Below are positions 8,903 through 17,890 of a stretch of DNA of 56,567 nucleotides, piece by piece. The notes under the pieces were generated by a model. The model was not told the origin of the DNA and did not search any database. It worked only from the letters and a program-made list of their open reading frames with translations. Origin of the DNA: Actinomycetes bacterium. GTDB taxonomy: Bacteria > Actinomycetota > Thermoleophilia > RBG-16-64-13. The position numbers and the translations under genes were made by a program. Each line of letters begins with the position of its first letter. The first letter of the stretch is position 1. Where the stretch lies: the NCBI GenBank assembly GCA_021372435.1, contig JAJFUK010000163.1, forward strand, positions 1 to 56,567, written 5' to 3'.

Positions 8903-9310
8903 CTACTCCTTGAGGCAGGCGACCACGTCGATCTCCACCAGCATGTTCTCCCGGGCGAGCGAAGCAGGCATCACGAAAGTGCTGGCCGGTGGCTCCGCGA
9001 TGAGCCCGGGAGCGTGCTCCTGCCAGTACTCCCACTCGGTGGCCCGCATCAGAGCGTAGTCCTTGACGTCCTTGAGGTAGATCACCGTCTTCACGATGTG
9101 GTCCATGTCGCTGCCGGCTTCTTCGAGCGCGGCCCGCACCTTGTCCAGCGCGACCAGCATCTGCTCTTTGACGTCGGCCGACGAGACGTTCCCGGTCTCC
9201 ATCGTGCGGCCGCTCATCCCCGACAGGAAGACCAGGCCGCCAACCACGACCGAGCGGGCGAAATGCTGCTTCTCTTTGCCGTAGTACAGCGGATACGTCT
9301 TCTTCTTCAT
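8903..9310 (-). CDS. RidA family reactive-imine deaminase
   Basis: A 135-aa RidA/YjgF/UK114 protein. Segments fitting the family are FARSVVVGGLVFLSGMSGR, QMLVALDKVRAALEEAGS, and DIVKTV-like HIVKTVIYLKDVKDY. The C-terminus ASLARENMLVEIDVVACL contains the Arg-x-x-x-x-Glu region where RidA proteins bind the substrate carboxylate. Members hydrolyse enamine/imine intermediates from PLP enzymes to 2-oxoacids. An AGGAAAGG site precedes the ATG. It follows the OYE gene by 66 bp, so a role in 2-oxoacid or amino-acid metabolism with the upstream dehydrogenase is plausible. Confidence 0.88.
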   Translation of the reverse strand: MKKKTYPLYYGKEKQHFARSVVVGGLVFLSGMSGRTMETGNVSSADVKEQMLVALDKVRAALEEAGSDMDHIVKTVIYLKDVKDYALMRATEWEYWQEHAPGLIAEPPASTFVMPASLARENMLVEIDVVACLKE

Positions 9311-9376
9311 GCGCTGATCCCTTTCCTGAGTCTGGGCCTATCCGTGCTCACCGCCCTCCCCCTCAGATCGTCTCTC

Positions 9377-11497
9377 TCAGATCGAGTAGCCGGTAAGGGC
9401 TCCCTCGCGGATGGCATCGACGATCCACCCCGGTTCCCGGCAGCTCCCGATCACGTGGGTCTCGCTCACCAACCCGCCCAACTCCCCGATCAGCTTGGTG
9501 TTGGAACCCCAGTCCTGGGTGGTCATGACGGCCTTGCCCTCCAGGACGAAGATGCGCTTGTCGGGGACCTGGATCTTCAGCCCCCGCTCGACGATCTCGC
9601 GGTACTGCGCGTCGGTCCAGAGGGGCACATGCTTCAGCTTGAACCACGGCCACAGGTTCTCCAGGTCGTCCTTGGTCATCCCTTCGCCCAGCTCGGAGGC
9701 CGGACCGTCGTGGACGATGACCACCCGGCGACCGCGCTTGACCAGGAATTCGGCCAGCTCGCACCCGTGGAGCTTGCCGCCCATGATGACGCCGCTCTTG
9801 GCCACCGGCATCCACAGACGGGTCAACCGTTCGAGACGCGCCGCCGAGAAGAACCTCAACGCCAACTTGAGTTGGTTGTGCAGCTTCTCAGTCTTGACGA
9901 ACCTGCGGCTGCCGGCTCCGGGCAGATCGAACTCGGTGTGCGCCGCGCCCCCGGCCAGCACGAGCACGTCCGGCTTCTCCGCGCGCACCGCCGCGGCGGT
10001 CACGACTTCCTTGAGATGGACGGTCACCCCCTCCTTCTTCAGTTGGGTCTTGAAGTAGCGGGTGAGATCGGTCAGTTCCTCCGTCTCCAGGTCCTTGACG
10101 ACGGCCGCCACCGGCATCAGACCCCCGAGACAGGGCTCTTTCTCGTAAAGCACCACCTCATGCCCCCGTTGAGCGGCGACACGCGCCGCCTCCATGCCCG
10201 CGGGACCACCCCCGACCACCAGCACCTTCTTCTTCGGAGCGGCCGGGGTGAACTGGTACTCAGGTACGATCTCCCGGCCCAAGGTGGCATTGACCCGGCA
10301 TTCGAGCACCTTGTTCTTGTTTCGGCAGTCGAAGCAGTAGAGACAGCCGGTGCAGGGGCGGATGTCCTCCAGACGCCCCTCTTTGACCTTGTTGGGAAGG
10401 TCGGGGTCGGCGAGCAGCCGGCGGGTCATGGCTACGAAGTCTATGCTGCCCTTCCGCAGGTACTGCTCCCCCATCACGGGGTCGAGGCGGCAGGCGCTCC
10501 ATATGGGGATGGTCACGCCCTTGCGTTTCACGGCCTCCACCAGAGGTATGGTGGCGCCCCTGCCCTTCCGGCTCCAGTCCAGGTCGGCCGGCAGATCGAC
10601 CGGCGGCTCCGGGTACAGGATACGGTCGGGCTGCTGCAGCCCGCCGCGGTGGCCGTAGCGCTCGGACCTCACGTTGATCCCGTCGGCCACGGTAGCCACG
10701 AGCTTCGCCATCTCCGCACCCTCTTCCAGGGTGGTGGCCAGCGGATGGTTGTACTCGGCGGCGTTCATGAGCACGTGCACGGCGAATGTGGGGCCGCAGC
10801 GGCGCTTGGCCTCGGCCACGATGTTCCTCACGAAACGCGTGCGGTTCTCGTAGCTCTGCGGACCGTACTCATCCTCGCGTTTGTTCCAGATGCGCGACAG
10901 GAACGTGTTGCCCTGGTGGCAGGTGCCGTGGTTGATCTCGCAGGCGTCGAAGCCCGCTTTGTAGGCTCGTTCGGCCGCCGCGGCCCAGAGGTCGATCTGA
11001 TCCTCGATCTCCTGCTTCGTCATGGCGCGACACGGCAGGAAGTCTGGCCCGGGAAGCTCTTCCACGGTCATGGCCGATGCACATTTCACGTCCCGGATCT
11101 TGGGGTCGCGGGGCAGAAGCCCGGTGGGATCCCAGGGGCCGGAGTGCAACAACTGGATGGAGACCGGGCAGCCGTGCTTGTGCACCGCTTCGGTGAGTCG
11201 CTGGAAGCCGGGGATGTACTTGTCGTCGTCGAAGTGGAGCTGGACCGCCTCGTAGCCGCCGCCAGGAAGATAGTGCACATGGTGGATACCCAGCGGGTAC
11301 TCCACTCCGGACGACTCGACCACCAGGAAGCCCACACCGCCTTTGGCCAACCGCTCGTACCAGGCGATCATGCGCGGTCCGACGGTCTGGTCGGGTTCCA
11401 TGAACGAGGTGCCGTTGGCCGTCTTGAGCATGCGGTTGCGCGTTCTCACCGGGCCTATCATCCCCGGCTCGAGGATCTTGTCGAATCTCTCGGTCAT
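9377..11497 (-). CDS. Old yellow enzyme family Fe-S flavoprotein (enoate / 2,4-dienoyl-CoA reductase type)
   Basis: A 706-aa three-part enzyme. Residues about 1-370 are an FMN-binding TIM barrel (FDKILEPGMIGPVRTRNRML; FDACEINHGTCHQGNTFLSRIWNKR; DFVAMTRRLLADPDLPNKV). Next comes a Cys cluster, CTGCLYCFDC with a later EC, for one [4Fe-4S]. The C-terminal half is an NAD/FAD domain beginning KKKVLVVGGGPAGMEAARVA. This is the layout of 2,4-dienoyl-CoA reductase, enoate and cinnamate reductases (FldZ) and BaiCD bile-acid enzymes, all of which reduce an activated C=C bond. The substrate cannot be read from sequence. It lies 68 bp behind a hydroxyacid-dehydrogenase-like gene and ahead of ridA in one operon. 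Confidence 0.88.
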   Translation of the reverse strand: MTERFDKILEPGMIGPVRTRNRMLKTANGTSFMEPDQTVGPRMIAWYERLAKGGVGFLVVESSGVEYPLGIHHVHYLPGGGYEAVQLHFDDDKYIPGFQRLTEAVHKHGCPVSIQLLHSGPWDPTGLLPRDPKIRDVKCASAMTVEELPGPDFLPCRAMTKQEIEDQIDLWAAAAERAYKAGFDACEINHGTCHQGNTFLSRIWNKREDEYGPQSYENRTRFVRNIVAEAKRRCGPTFAVHVLMNAAEYNHPLATTLEEGAEMAKLVATVADGINVRSERYGHRGGLQQPDRILYPEPPVDLPADLDWSRKGRGATIPLVEAVKRKGVTIPIWSACRLDPVMGEQYLRKGSIDFVAMTRRLLADPDLPNKVKEGRLEDIRPCTGCLYCFDCRNKNKVLECRVNATLGREIVPEYQFTPAAPKKKVLVVGGGPAGMEAARVAAQRGHEVVLYEKEPCLGGLMPVAAVVKDLETEELTDLTRYFKTQLKKEGVTVHLKEVVTAAAVRAEKPDVLVLAGGAAHTEFDLPGAGSRRFVKTEKLHNQLKLALRFFSAARLERLTRLWMPVAKSGVIMGGKLHGCELAEFLVKRGRRVVIVHDGPASELGEGMTKDDLENLWPWFKLKHVPLWTDAQYREIVERGLKIQVPDKRIFVLEGKAVMTTQDWGSNTKLIGELGGLVSETHVIGSCREPGWIVDAIREGALTGYSI

Positions 11498-11565
11498 CTC
11501 TCTTTGCTCTCTCCCGCTTCGTCGATGTCTCGGCTCTTGTCCGCGCCTTGGCGTTCGCCGACGCT

Positions 11566-12501
11566 TCAGCGCTCGTCGGCACCTGGGCGCAGGGTCTCTT
11601 CCACGATACGGGCGTTGACCTTCAACTGTTCCGCCGAACGTTCCAATGCCGCCTGCTCGTCCGGCGCCAGATCCCACTCCAGGATCTCCTGGATACCGGT
11701 CCTGCCCAGCTTGATCGGGACACCCATGCTGATCCCCCGCTGTCCGTATTCACCTTCCAGGATGGCGGAGCCGGCGAGCGTCTCCCCGGTATCCTCGACC
11801 ACCGCGCGGGTCAAGGCGGCCAAACCGACGGCGCAGGTCCAACCCGTGGTCCTTCCCGCCTTCAACCCCTCCAGACGCTCGAAGAAAGCGTGGTAAGCAT
11901 CGCGTATTCCCTGCTTCTCCTGCTCGCTGAACGAGACCGGCTCACCGTCGATGCGCACCGAGCTGAACAGCGGCACCTGCGTGAAGCCGTGCTCGCCGAT
12001 CGCCAGTCCCTGGACCCGGCTCACCGCGACGCCTTTGGCTCGGGCGGCGAACTCCCGCAACCGTAGGGTGTCGTTGAGCGAGTAGCCCACAAGTTGCCGG
12101 CGCTCGAAACCGCCGGTGAGCCAGATGGCGTAATTGAGGGCGTCCACCGGATTGACAGCCGTCACCACGACGGCCTCCGGACAGTACTTCTGGAGCTGGA
12201 GCGCGGTGTCCCGGACCAAGCGGGTGTTCTTGATGAGCATCTCGGTGCGGTCGGCGGTGATGTCTCCGTGGAGTCCCGCGGCGTTGATCACTACGCCGGT
12301 CCCCACCGTGTCTTCGTAGCCCCCGGCCTTGACCTTGACGTCGAGCCCCGATACGGCGGTGCTGAGGTCCATGGCGTGGTGCTCGACCAGATTCTCACGT
12401 ACGTCGATCAACACCATCTCGTCGGCCAGCCTTGAAGCGGCGACGTAGAACGCGGCCGACATCCCGACCCAACCCGCAGCACCGATGACAGTGACCTTCA
12501 T
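11566..12501 (-). CDS. Malate/lactate dehydrogenase family 2-hydroxyacid dehydrogenase
   Basis: A 311-aa NAD-dependent dehydrogenase of the LDH/MDH superfamily. The Rossmann start is MKVTVIGAAGWVGMSAAFYVA, followed by ADEMVLIDV with the acidic residue that favours NAD. VVVTAVNPVDALNYAIW is the cofactor/substrate loop, and GLAIGEHGFTQVPLFSS holds the catalytic His. The region around NDTLRLREFAARA replaces the usual LDTAR-F pattern, so malate versus lactate versus an aryl-lactate cannot be decided. AAGGAGTG sits in front of the ATG. The next gene is an OYE, an order reminiscent of FldH-FldZ in reductive aromatic amino-acid fermentation; that link is inference. Confidence 0.85.
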   Translation of the reverse strand: MKVTVIGAAGWVGMSAAFYVAASRLADEMVLIDVRENLVEHHAMDLSTAVSGLDVKVKAGGYEDTVGTGVVINAAGLHGDITADRTEMLIKNTRLVRDTALQLQKYCPEAVVVTAVNPVDALNYAIWLTGGFERRQLVGYSLNDTLRLREFAARAKGVAVSRVQGLAIGEHGFTQVPLFSSVRIDGEPVSFSEQEKQGIRDAYHAFFERLEGLKAGRTTGWTCAVGLAALTRAVVEDTGETLAGSAILEGEYGQRGISMGVPIKLGRTGIQEILEWDLAPDEQAALERSAEQLKVNARIVEETLRPGADER

Positions 12502-12954
12502 GGCTTCACTCCTTAGATTTCTCATCTACTGGGATTCGCAGTAGCGAACTCCGATGCAGGGCGACGCTCCATCCCCGCCGCCGGTCAGCGATACGACCGG
12601 TCCGACCGTGGCCTCCCGGCATACGGCCCGGCCCGGACGGCCGGGATCGGGCCCTTCGACCCGCCCGGCTGCTCCCGGACAAGGCCCGCGCTTCAGATTC
12701 GAACGCCAGCAGGCTGCTGAGGTCCATCGGGAACGGTATCATGATTTCGCAGTTCTCCCTAGTCATCAAGGCTCCACGCGCGCCCGCGCCGGCGAGGCGC
12801 CGGCCGCCATGATACAGGCGGCTGTGGCCTCACTCTACTCCGTGCGCGGCTGCGGCTGCGTGGCCGGGATTGATATGCCGGCTGACAGGGGATAAGCAGA
12901 GTCAGGGGCTGCCCACGGCCGGCGGCGGTACTCGACCGGCAAGGAGGAACACTG
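12502..12954. other. Divergent intergenic region
   Basis: A 453-bp gap between the dehydrogenase (minus) and a small plus-strand gene. The inverted repeat CTACTG/CAGTAG (12526-12544) lies in the dehydrogenase leader. Around 12737-12775 there is a more AT-rich stretch that may hold promoters. I found no convincing gene: the open frames have no recognisable domain and shadow-like composition. Confidence 0.5.
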
Positions 12955-13350
12955 ATGGACAACGACACGGATGCGGCCGCTGTGAAGAGGCGCGAGGCCC
13001 GGCTTCGCCGCGTGGCCGCCGGGATAGGACTGGCGGTGCGCAAGTCGCACACCCGCGACCCTGAGCGCATGGACTACGGCCGTTATCGGGTGGAGGACGT
13101 CAAGAACGACTGCGTGGTCGCCGGCCGGTTCCCCTATGGGTACACACTCAGCCTCGACGACGTGGATGAGGTGCTTGAAGAGCTCCTCATAAGCCGCGAG
13201 GAGAAGGCCTGGGAGAACGCCAACCTGCCGGGGCACGGATGTTCGGGAGGCATCACCTCCAAAAACTCGTTTCAAAACGACGCTGCGCCGTCAGGGCACG
13301 CGGCAGGTCGCCGGCCTCGCGGCAATCAGCAGCCGGAGCGCGCTCGATGA
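12955..13350 (+). CDS. Small conserved hypothetical protein
   Basis: A 131-aa ORF with a strong AAGGAGG site before its ATG. Residues 10-85 look like a real family: a basic helix (KRREARLRRVAAGIGLAVRKS), a YGRYRVEDVKNDCVVAGRFPYGYTLSLDDV core, and a helix VDEVLEELLI. Similar short proteins (basic helix plus a YxLxD motif) are, to my memory, widespread as hypotheticals in actinobacteria. The last 40 residues are low-complexity and may reflect a shifted or extended end. The function is unknown. It stands alone, convergent with the amidohydrolase. Confidence 0.7.
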   Translation: MDNDTDAAAVKRREARLRRVAAGIGLAVRKSHTRDPERMDYGRYRVEDVKNDCVVAGRFPYGYTLSLDDVDEVLEELLISREEKAWENANLPGHGCSGGITSKNSFQNDAAPSGHAAGRRPRGNQQPERAR

Positions 13351-13414
13351 CCGGGCGGGCGGCGCCGATGATATTGCCGGCCTCGCCCGCGGGAGGCCAC
13401 GGCCGGCCGATCAC

Positions 13415-14437
13415 TCAGGCGCGGACGCCCACCGTGGCGGCGTTGCCCTCGTAGAGCGCGAACCGGTCTTCGGGGGTAAGATCGAGGCTCTCGAGAAAGG
13501 CGAAGCACTGGCTTGGGTCGTCGAAGGGGAAGTCGGTCCCCAGCATGATGTTCTGCATCCCCAGAGCGTCCTTCGTGCACCTGAACGCCGCCTCCAGGTA
13601 GTTGCCGCTGGTAGTGACCATGAAGTTCTCGCGGAAGTATTCACTGGGCTTCCGCCCGAGCGAGACAAGGGCGCCTTTGTCGGCCTTGACATGCGGCCGC
13701 TCATGCAGCCAGTCCATCCGCCGCAGAAGGAACGGCAGCCCCTCGCCGTAGTGGCCGACGATGATCTTGAGCTTCGGGAACGTATCGAACGCGCCGCTCA
13801 GGATCAGACGCATGACCACCAGGGCCGTCTCCATGCCGAAGCCGAACGACGCCCCCGCCAGCGAGATGCCGTATGTCCAGAACTCCTTGATCATGGGTAC
13901 GGTCGGGTGTAGATAGATGGGGATGCCCAACTCCTCCGCCTTGGCAAGAAGGGGCCGGTACCGCTTTTCGTCGAGATAGGAATCACCGTAGTTGCAGTGG
14001 GTCTTCCAGCCCTGCAGACCGAGCTCTTTGACCGCCCTTTGCAGTTCTCCGACCGCGGCCTCAGGATCCCGAGGCGCAAGGGCCGCGTAGCCCCGGAAGC
14101 GGTCCGGGTAAAGCTGCACCGCTTCGGCCAGCCTGTCGTTGGCCTTTCGGGCCGCCTCCGTCCCCAGAGCCGGGTCGAAGTGCTCCGCCCCGGGGGCGAC
14201 CAGCGACAGCACCGCTACGTCGATCCCGGCGGCATCCATAAGGGCGATCCGCCCTTCGCCGATATCGAGGAGCCTGTCTAGCAGCACGTCACTGAACGGC
14301 TCTGCTGCCTCCGCCCGGTAGCAGAGGCGGAGATTGCCTTCGGCCGAACGTTCGAAGCGCGGATAGCCGGGATTGGTGTTCAGAGCGTCCACCCACTCCG
14401 GCGTGGCGAAATGGTTCTCGAAATCTATCGTCTTCAC
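13415..14437 (-). CDS. Amidohydrolase-2 family (gamma-resorcylate/ACMS-type) decarboxylase or hydrolase
   Basis: A 340-aa TIM-barrel metal enzyme of the Amidohydro_2 family, which includes gamma-resorcylate, 2,3-dihydroxybenzoate, 5-carboxyvanillate and ACMS decarboxylases. The metal and catalytic residues visible are IDFENHF at the N-terminus (E-x-H variant), GWKTHCNYGDS, IYLHPTVPM with the barrel His, LKIIVGHYGEGLPFLLRRMDW, and the late Asp in MLGTDFPFDDP. The GTG start overlaps the livM stop (GTGA), so it is co-translated with the transporter. A substrate imported by Liv and then decarboxylated, probably an aromatic or unsaturated carboxylate, is the natural inference. A lactone or amide hydrolase is the alternative. 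Confidence 0.8.
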   Translation of the reverse strand: MKTIDFENHFATPEWVDALNTNPGYPRFERSAEGNLRLCYRAEAAEPFSDVLLDRLLDIGEGRIALMDAAGIDVAVLSLVAPGAEHFDPALGTEAARKANDRLAEAVQLYPDRFRGYAALAPRDPEAAVGELQRAVKELGLQGWKTHCNYGDSYLDEKRYRPLLAKAEELGIPIYLHPTVPMIKEFWTYGISLAGASFGFGMETALVVMRLILSGAFDTFPKLKIIVGHYGEGLPFLLRRMDWLHERPHVKADKGALVSLGRKPSEYFRENFMVTTSGNYLEAAFRCTKDALGMQNIMLGTDFPFDDPSQCFAFLESLDLTPEDRFALYEGNAATVGVRA

Positions 14438-15450
14438 AAGCCCTCCTCCTCAGGACTCGGCCCGCTCGCCCGCGGCCCCCCTTGCTGTCTGCGCGTGGCC
14501 AGCCTCCGCAATCGTTCCCAGATCTCCAACAACCCGCCGGGGAAGATGAGAACGACGAGTATGAACAAGACGCCGAAGATGACTTGGTGCACATCGGTCA
14601 GGTTGGCCGCCAACCGTTCACGTACGAAGACGAAGAAAGCGCCGCCGATCACGGGTCCCGCGACGGTGCCCACGCCCCCGATGTAGGCGATCATCATGGC
14701 CTCGAATGTGAAGGTGGGCAAAAACGGGGCTTCGGGATAGTAGCTGATCTGCTTGAAGGCGAACACGCCTCCGGCCAAGCCCATGAAGAGGGCGCTCAGG
14801 GCAAGGGCCAGCAGTTTGTGCCGAAGCACATGGACCCCCGACGCCTGGGCGGCTTCTTCGTCCTCGCGCACCCCCAGGATGCCCAGGCTCCAGCGGGAAC
14901 GAAGCAGCAGATAGGCCGCGCCCGTGGTGACCACGGCCAACGCCAGAGCCACCCAGTAGCGCGCGGGTAGGCTGTAAGAAGCGATCATGTCGCCGGGCAT
15001 GGTCGAGATGAAGGGCCGGTTCTGGGCGACGGTGATCCTCAGCACCTCAGCCACGGCCAAGGTGCCGATGGCGAAATAGGCCCCGCGTAGGCGGAAGGTC
15101 GGCGCTCCGATGATCATGGCGAAGGTGGCCGTGGCGACCCCGCCGACGACGAGCGCCAAGATGAAGGGAGTGCCGTGCAACCACAGCGTGCGCGTGACCA
15201 GCGCCCCTATGCCGAAGAATCCGGCGTGCCCAAGGCTGGTCTGTCCGGCAAAGCCTCCCAGCATGTTCCAGCTCTGCCCCATCGTGATGCCCAGCGACAT
15301 GAGGAAGAACAGGTTCCAGATGTTGTCCTGGGCGATCTGCTGGGGGAACACGATGGCGAACGCCAGCACGACGACAATCAGCCCCGGGCCCGACCAGCGC
15401 CGGGAGGGCTTCCAGAGAGAGAGCTGTCCGCCGGCAGGGGTCTTCATCAT
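14434..15450 (-). CDS. livM: Branched-chain-type ABC transporter permease LivM
   Basis: A 338-aa polytopic inner-membrane permease. After a short cytoplasmic start there are hydrophobic segments such as GLIVVVLAFAIVFPQQIA, then the family signature MLGGFAGQTSLGHAGFFGIGAL, RLRGAYFAIGTLAVAEVLRI and the coupling-loop region GIRED-like LGILGVREDEEAAQASG. ATG 15450 overlaps the livH stop (ATGA), showing coupling. The C-terminus is a short Gly/Pro/Glu tail. The family carries branched-chain amino acids, but many homologues move aromatic acids or other carboxylates, which fits the decarboxylase that follows. Confidence 0.92.
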   Translation of the reverse strand: MMKTPAGGQLSLWKPSRRWSGPGLIVVVLAFAIVFPQQIAQDNIWNLFFLMSLGITMGQSWNMLGGFAGQTSLGHAGFFGIGALVTRTLWLHGTPFILALVVGGVATATFAMIIGAPTFRLRGAYFAIGTLAVAEVLRITVAQNRPFISTMPGDMIASYSLPARYWVALALAVVTTGAAYLLLRSRWSLGILGVREDEEAAQASGVHVLRHKLLALALSALFMGLAGGVFAFKQISYYPEAPFLPTFTFEAMMIAYIGGVGTVAGPVIGGAFFVFVRERLAANLTDVHQVIFGVLFILVVLIFPGGLLEIWERLRRLATRRQQGGPRASGPSPEEEGL

Positions 15451-16319
15451 TTCCTCACGAACAGGCCCTGCGGCCGGATGATGACCACGAGCAGGAAGAT
15501 GACCAGGCCGACCAGCTCCTTGTAGGTCTGCGCCAGGTAGGCTCCACTCAGCGCCTCCACCACGCCCAGCACGAGCCCGGCCGGTAAGGCCCCAAGGATG
15601 CTCCCAGTACCGGCCAACACGATCACTATCATCGCCTTGAGGGTCCAGAACATCCCGATGCTGGGAGCAAGGGCGTAGGTGAAGGTGACGAACTGCCCCG
15701 CGATCCCGGCGAGGGCCGCACTGAGGGCGAAGGTGAGCATGTACACCCGGTCGATGTTTATGCCGGCCAGCTCGGCGGACTCGTAGTCTTCCGCCGTGGC
15801 CAAGATGGCCTTCCCAGGATACGTTTTGCGCAGAAAAAGATGAAGCGCGACGGTGACCACCAGGACGATGCCCAGGGTGGCCAGCCGCGTATAGGGCATG
15901 AGCACGCCGTAGACGTCGAGGCCCTGCCCGGCGTACGAAGGCTGCACGGAGCGCTCGTCGCCGGTGAACACCCACTGGGCGAGGTTGCTGAGAACGAGTC
16001 CCAGGCCGAAGCTGACCAGCAGCGAGTTCTTGATCTTCTCTTCGCCCCACAGACGCACCACGTACCGGTATATGACGCGGTCGAGGACGATCCCCAAGAC
16101 GAATGTGGCAGGGATGACGAGGATGAGGGCAAGGAAGGGGTCCCAACCGAGGGCGGTGAAGGCCCAGAACCCCACGTAGCCCCCGAGCATGACCAACTCG
16201 CCGTGGGCGATATTCAGGATCTTGAGCACGCCGAAGACCAGAGCCAGCCCCATGGCCGCGATGCCGTAGATCGCCCCGGCGAAGATGCCCCACACCAGTG
16301 TCTGCATGAAGGCGCTCAT
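15447..16319 (-). CDS. livH: Branched-chain-type ABC transporter permease LivH
   Basis: A 290-aa inner-membrane permease that pairs with LivM. MSAFMQTLVWGIFAGAIYGIAAMGLALVFGV contains the family N-terminus, followed by LKILNIAHGELVMLGGYVGFW, a hallmark of LivH. AILATAEDYESAELAGINIDRVYML is the cytoplasmic coupling loop. The start lies 4 bp after the livF stop. Length is normal. Confidence 0.93.
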   Translation of the reverse strand: MSAFMQTLVWGIFAGAIYGIAAMGLALVFGVLKILNIAHGELVMLGGYVGFWAFTALGWDPFLALILVIPATFVLGIVLDRVIYRYVVRLWGEEKIKNSLLVSFGLGLVLSNLAQWVFTGDERSVQPSYAGQGLDVYGVLMPYTRLATLGIVLVVTVALHLFLRKTYPGKAILATAEDYESAELAGINIDRVYMLTFALSAALAGIAGQFVTFTYALAPSIGMFWTLKAMIVIVLAGTGSILGALPAGLVLGVVEALSGAYLAQTYKELVGLVIFLLVVIIRPQGLFVRK

Positions 16320-16323
16320 CAGC

Positions 16324-17055
16324 CTAGACCTCCGCGGCCGGGCTGATGCCGAGGTAGGCCTGTTTCACCCGGTCATCGCGCAGAAGCTCCTGAGCAAGGC
16401 CGGTACCGGCGATCCGGCCCTGTTCGAGGATGTAGGCACGATGGGCCAGTTCGAGCGCCTGCCAGGCGTTCTGCTCCACCAAGAAGACCGTCACGCCCTG
16501 GTCGTTCATGCGCTTGATGGTCTCGAAGATGCTCTCCACCACGAGTGGTCCCAGTCCCAGCGAAGGTTCGTCGAGCATGAGGAGTCTCGGCACCCCCATG
16601 AGGGCGCGCCCGATGGCCAGCATCTGTTGCTGGCCGCCGCTCATCGTGTTGGCACGCTGGAGCTTTCGATCGGCCAGCAGAGGAAAGAGCTCATAGACGA
16701 GCTTCAGCGTCTCGGCCCGCACCTGTCTGGCCCGTTTGGAATAGGCACCGAGCTCCAGGTTGTCGAGCACGCTCAGGCCGCCGAAGAGCCGGCGTCCTTC
16801 GGGGACGAGGATCACGCCCTGCTCGGCGATCTGGTGGGCACGGAGCGTGTGGAGGGCTTTGTCTCCCAGATGGATGCCGCCCGATTTGAGCGGGTTGAGC
16901 CCGGCGACGGCGCGCATGAGGGTCGTCTTGCCCGCTCCGTTCGGCCCGATGAGCGCGACGATCTCGCCTTCTTCGACGTTCAAGGACACATCCCATAAGG
17001 CCTGGATGTCACCGTACGCCACGCTTACGTCTTGTATCCGAAGGAAGTCAGACAC
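16324..17055 (-). CDS. livF: Branched-chain-type ABC transporter ATPase LivF
   Basis: A 243-aa ABC ATPase. Walker A is IGPNGAGKTTLM, the Q-loop region is GVILVPEGRRLFGGLSVLDNL (LivF-specific EGR-F), the signature is TMSGGQQQMLAIGRALM, and Walker B is RLLMLDEPSLGLGP followed by the switch His region VFLVEQNAWQAL. I prefer the GTG at 17055 because its protein begins SDFLRIQDVSVAYG like other LivF proteins and it overlaps the livG stop by 8 bp. An ATG at 17079 is possible. Confidence 0.92.
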   Translation of the reverse strand: MSDFLRIQDVSVAYGDIQALWDVSLNVEEGEIVALIGPNGAGKTTLMRAVAGLNPLKSGGIHLGDKALHTLRAHQIAEQGVILVPEGRRLFGGLSVLDNLELGAYSKRARQVRAETLKLVYELFPLLADRKLQRANTMSGGQQQMLAIGRALMGVPRLLMLDEPSLGLGPLVVESIFETIKRMNDQGVTVFLVEQNAWQALELAHRAYILEQGRIAGTGLAQELLRDDRVKQAYLGISPAAEV

Positions 17056-17776
17056 GGAGGGACTTCCCGAGATAGGCATCGATGACGTTCTGGTCGGACG
17101 AGACCTCGGCGGGCGTGCCCTCGGCTATCAGCTCGCCGGCGTTCAAGACCACGATGCGGTCGGCGACGCCGAACACCGCCTTCACCAGATGTTCGACCAT
17201 GATGATGGTGATGCCCATGTCGCGGATACTCTTGATCAGCTGCATAGAGGTCAAGACCTCGGAGGGGTTGAGCCCGGCGAGCAGTTCGTCCAGCAACAGC
17301 AGTTTCGGCTTAGCGGCCAAAGCCCTGGCCAACTCGAGACGTTTGCGGTCAACCAGGGTCAGGCTCTTGGCCTTCTCGGAAGCGCGCCCGGTCAGACCCA
17401 CGATCTCGAGACTCTCGAGGCAGGCCGTCTCGGCCCGGGACCTGCTCTTGATCGGATCGCGGCCGTATACCCTGCCCATGGCCGCGTTGTCCAACACCGA
17501 CAACTCGGGAAAAGGCCGCACCAACTGGAAGGTGCGCGCTATGCCCATCCAACAACGGGCGTGCGGAGCGACCTTGGTGATGTCCTTCTCTTCGAAGAAG
17601 ACCCTGCCCTCGGTGGGTGGATATACCCCGGTGATGAGATTGAACAGGGTGGTCTTGCCGGCGCCGTTTGGACCGATGAGGCCGAGGATCTCGCCCTCGT
17701 GCACCTCCGCTGAGACGGCGTGCACAGCCATCAGACCTTTGAAGGCTTTGGAGACCTCTTCGAGTTTCAGCAGCAA
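17048..17776 (-). CDS. livG: Branched-chain-type ABC transporter ATPase LivG
   Basis: A 242-aa ABC ATPase. Walker A is IGPNGAGKTTLF, the family segment is CWMGIARTFQLVRPFPELSVLDN, and Walker B is PKLLLLDELLAGLNPSE followed by IIMVEHLVKAVF. The signature segment is SLTLVDRKRLELARAL rather than LSxGQ; I believe one LivG clade has this, but I have not been able to compare. I chose the TTG at 17776 since AGGGGAA lies 8 bp upstream; a GTG at 17818 would add 14 residues. Expression may be dampened by the hairpin at 17831-17861 between livK and this gene. Confidence 0.9.
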   Translation of the reverse strand: MLLKLEEVSKAFKGLMAVHAVSAEVHEGEILGLIGPNGAGKTTLFNLITGVYPPTEGRVFFEEKDITKVAPHARCWMGIARTFQLVRPFPELSVLDNAAMGRVYGRDPIKSRSRAETACLESLEIVGLTGRASEKAKSLTLVDRKRLELARALAAKPKLLLLDELLAGLNPSEVLTSMQLIKSIRDMGITIIMVEHLVKAVFGVADRIVVLNAGELIAEGTPAEVSSDQNVIDAYLGKSLRV

Positions 17777-17830
17777 GCCTGTTCCCCTGTCCGAGTGGTG
17801 ACGGCCCGGTTGGCGCACCTTGACAGACGC

Positions 17831-17861
17831 CTGGGGGTCACGCCCAAGGCGTGACCCCCAG
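17831..17861 (-). promoter_or_regulatory. Strong hairpin between livK and livG
   Basis: Arms CTGGGGGTCACGCC (17831-17844) and GGCGTGACCCCCAG (17848-17861) are perfectly complementary over 14 bp around a 3-nt loop. No U-run follows on the minus strand, so it is more likely an RNA-stabilising or partial attenuation element than a simple terminator. Such elements commonly let the binding protein be made in excess over the membrane parts. Confidence 0.8.
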
Positions 17862-17890
17862 AGCGCCCTGGTCAGGCGTTCTTCTACCTG

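Noticed and set aside
9014-11896. A 960-codon open frame on the plus strand
   Set aside because: It lies antisense to the OYE gene and its translation has no domain; long antisense frames are common in GC-rich DNA. The minus-strand protein has clear family motifs.
12506-12769. Minus-strand ORF of 87 codons upstream of the dehydrogenase
   Set aside because: It overlaps the dehydrogenase leader, has Arg/Gly/Ser-rich shadow composition and no ribosome site.
14434-16293. A 619-codon frame extending livM upstream
   Set aside because: The added part overlaps livH out of frame. The ATG at 15450 overlaps the livH stop and gives a normal LivM.
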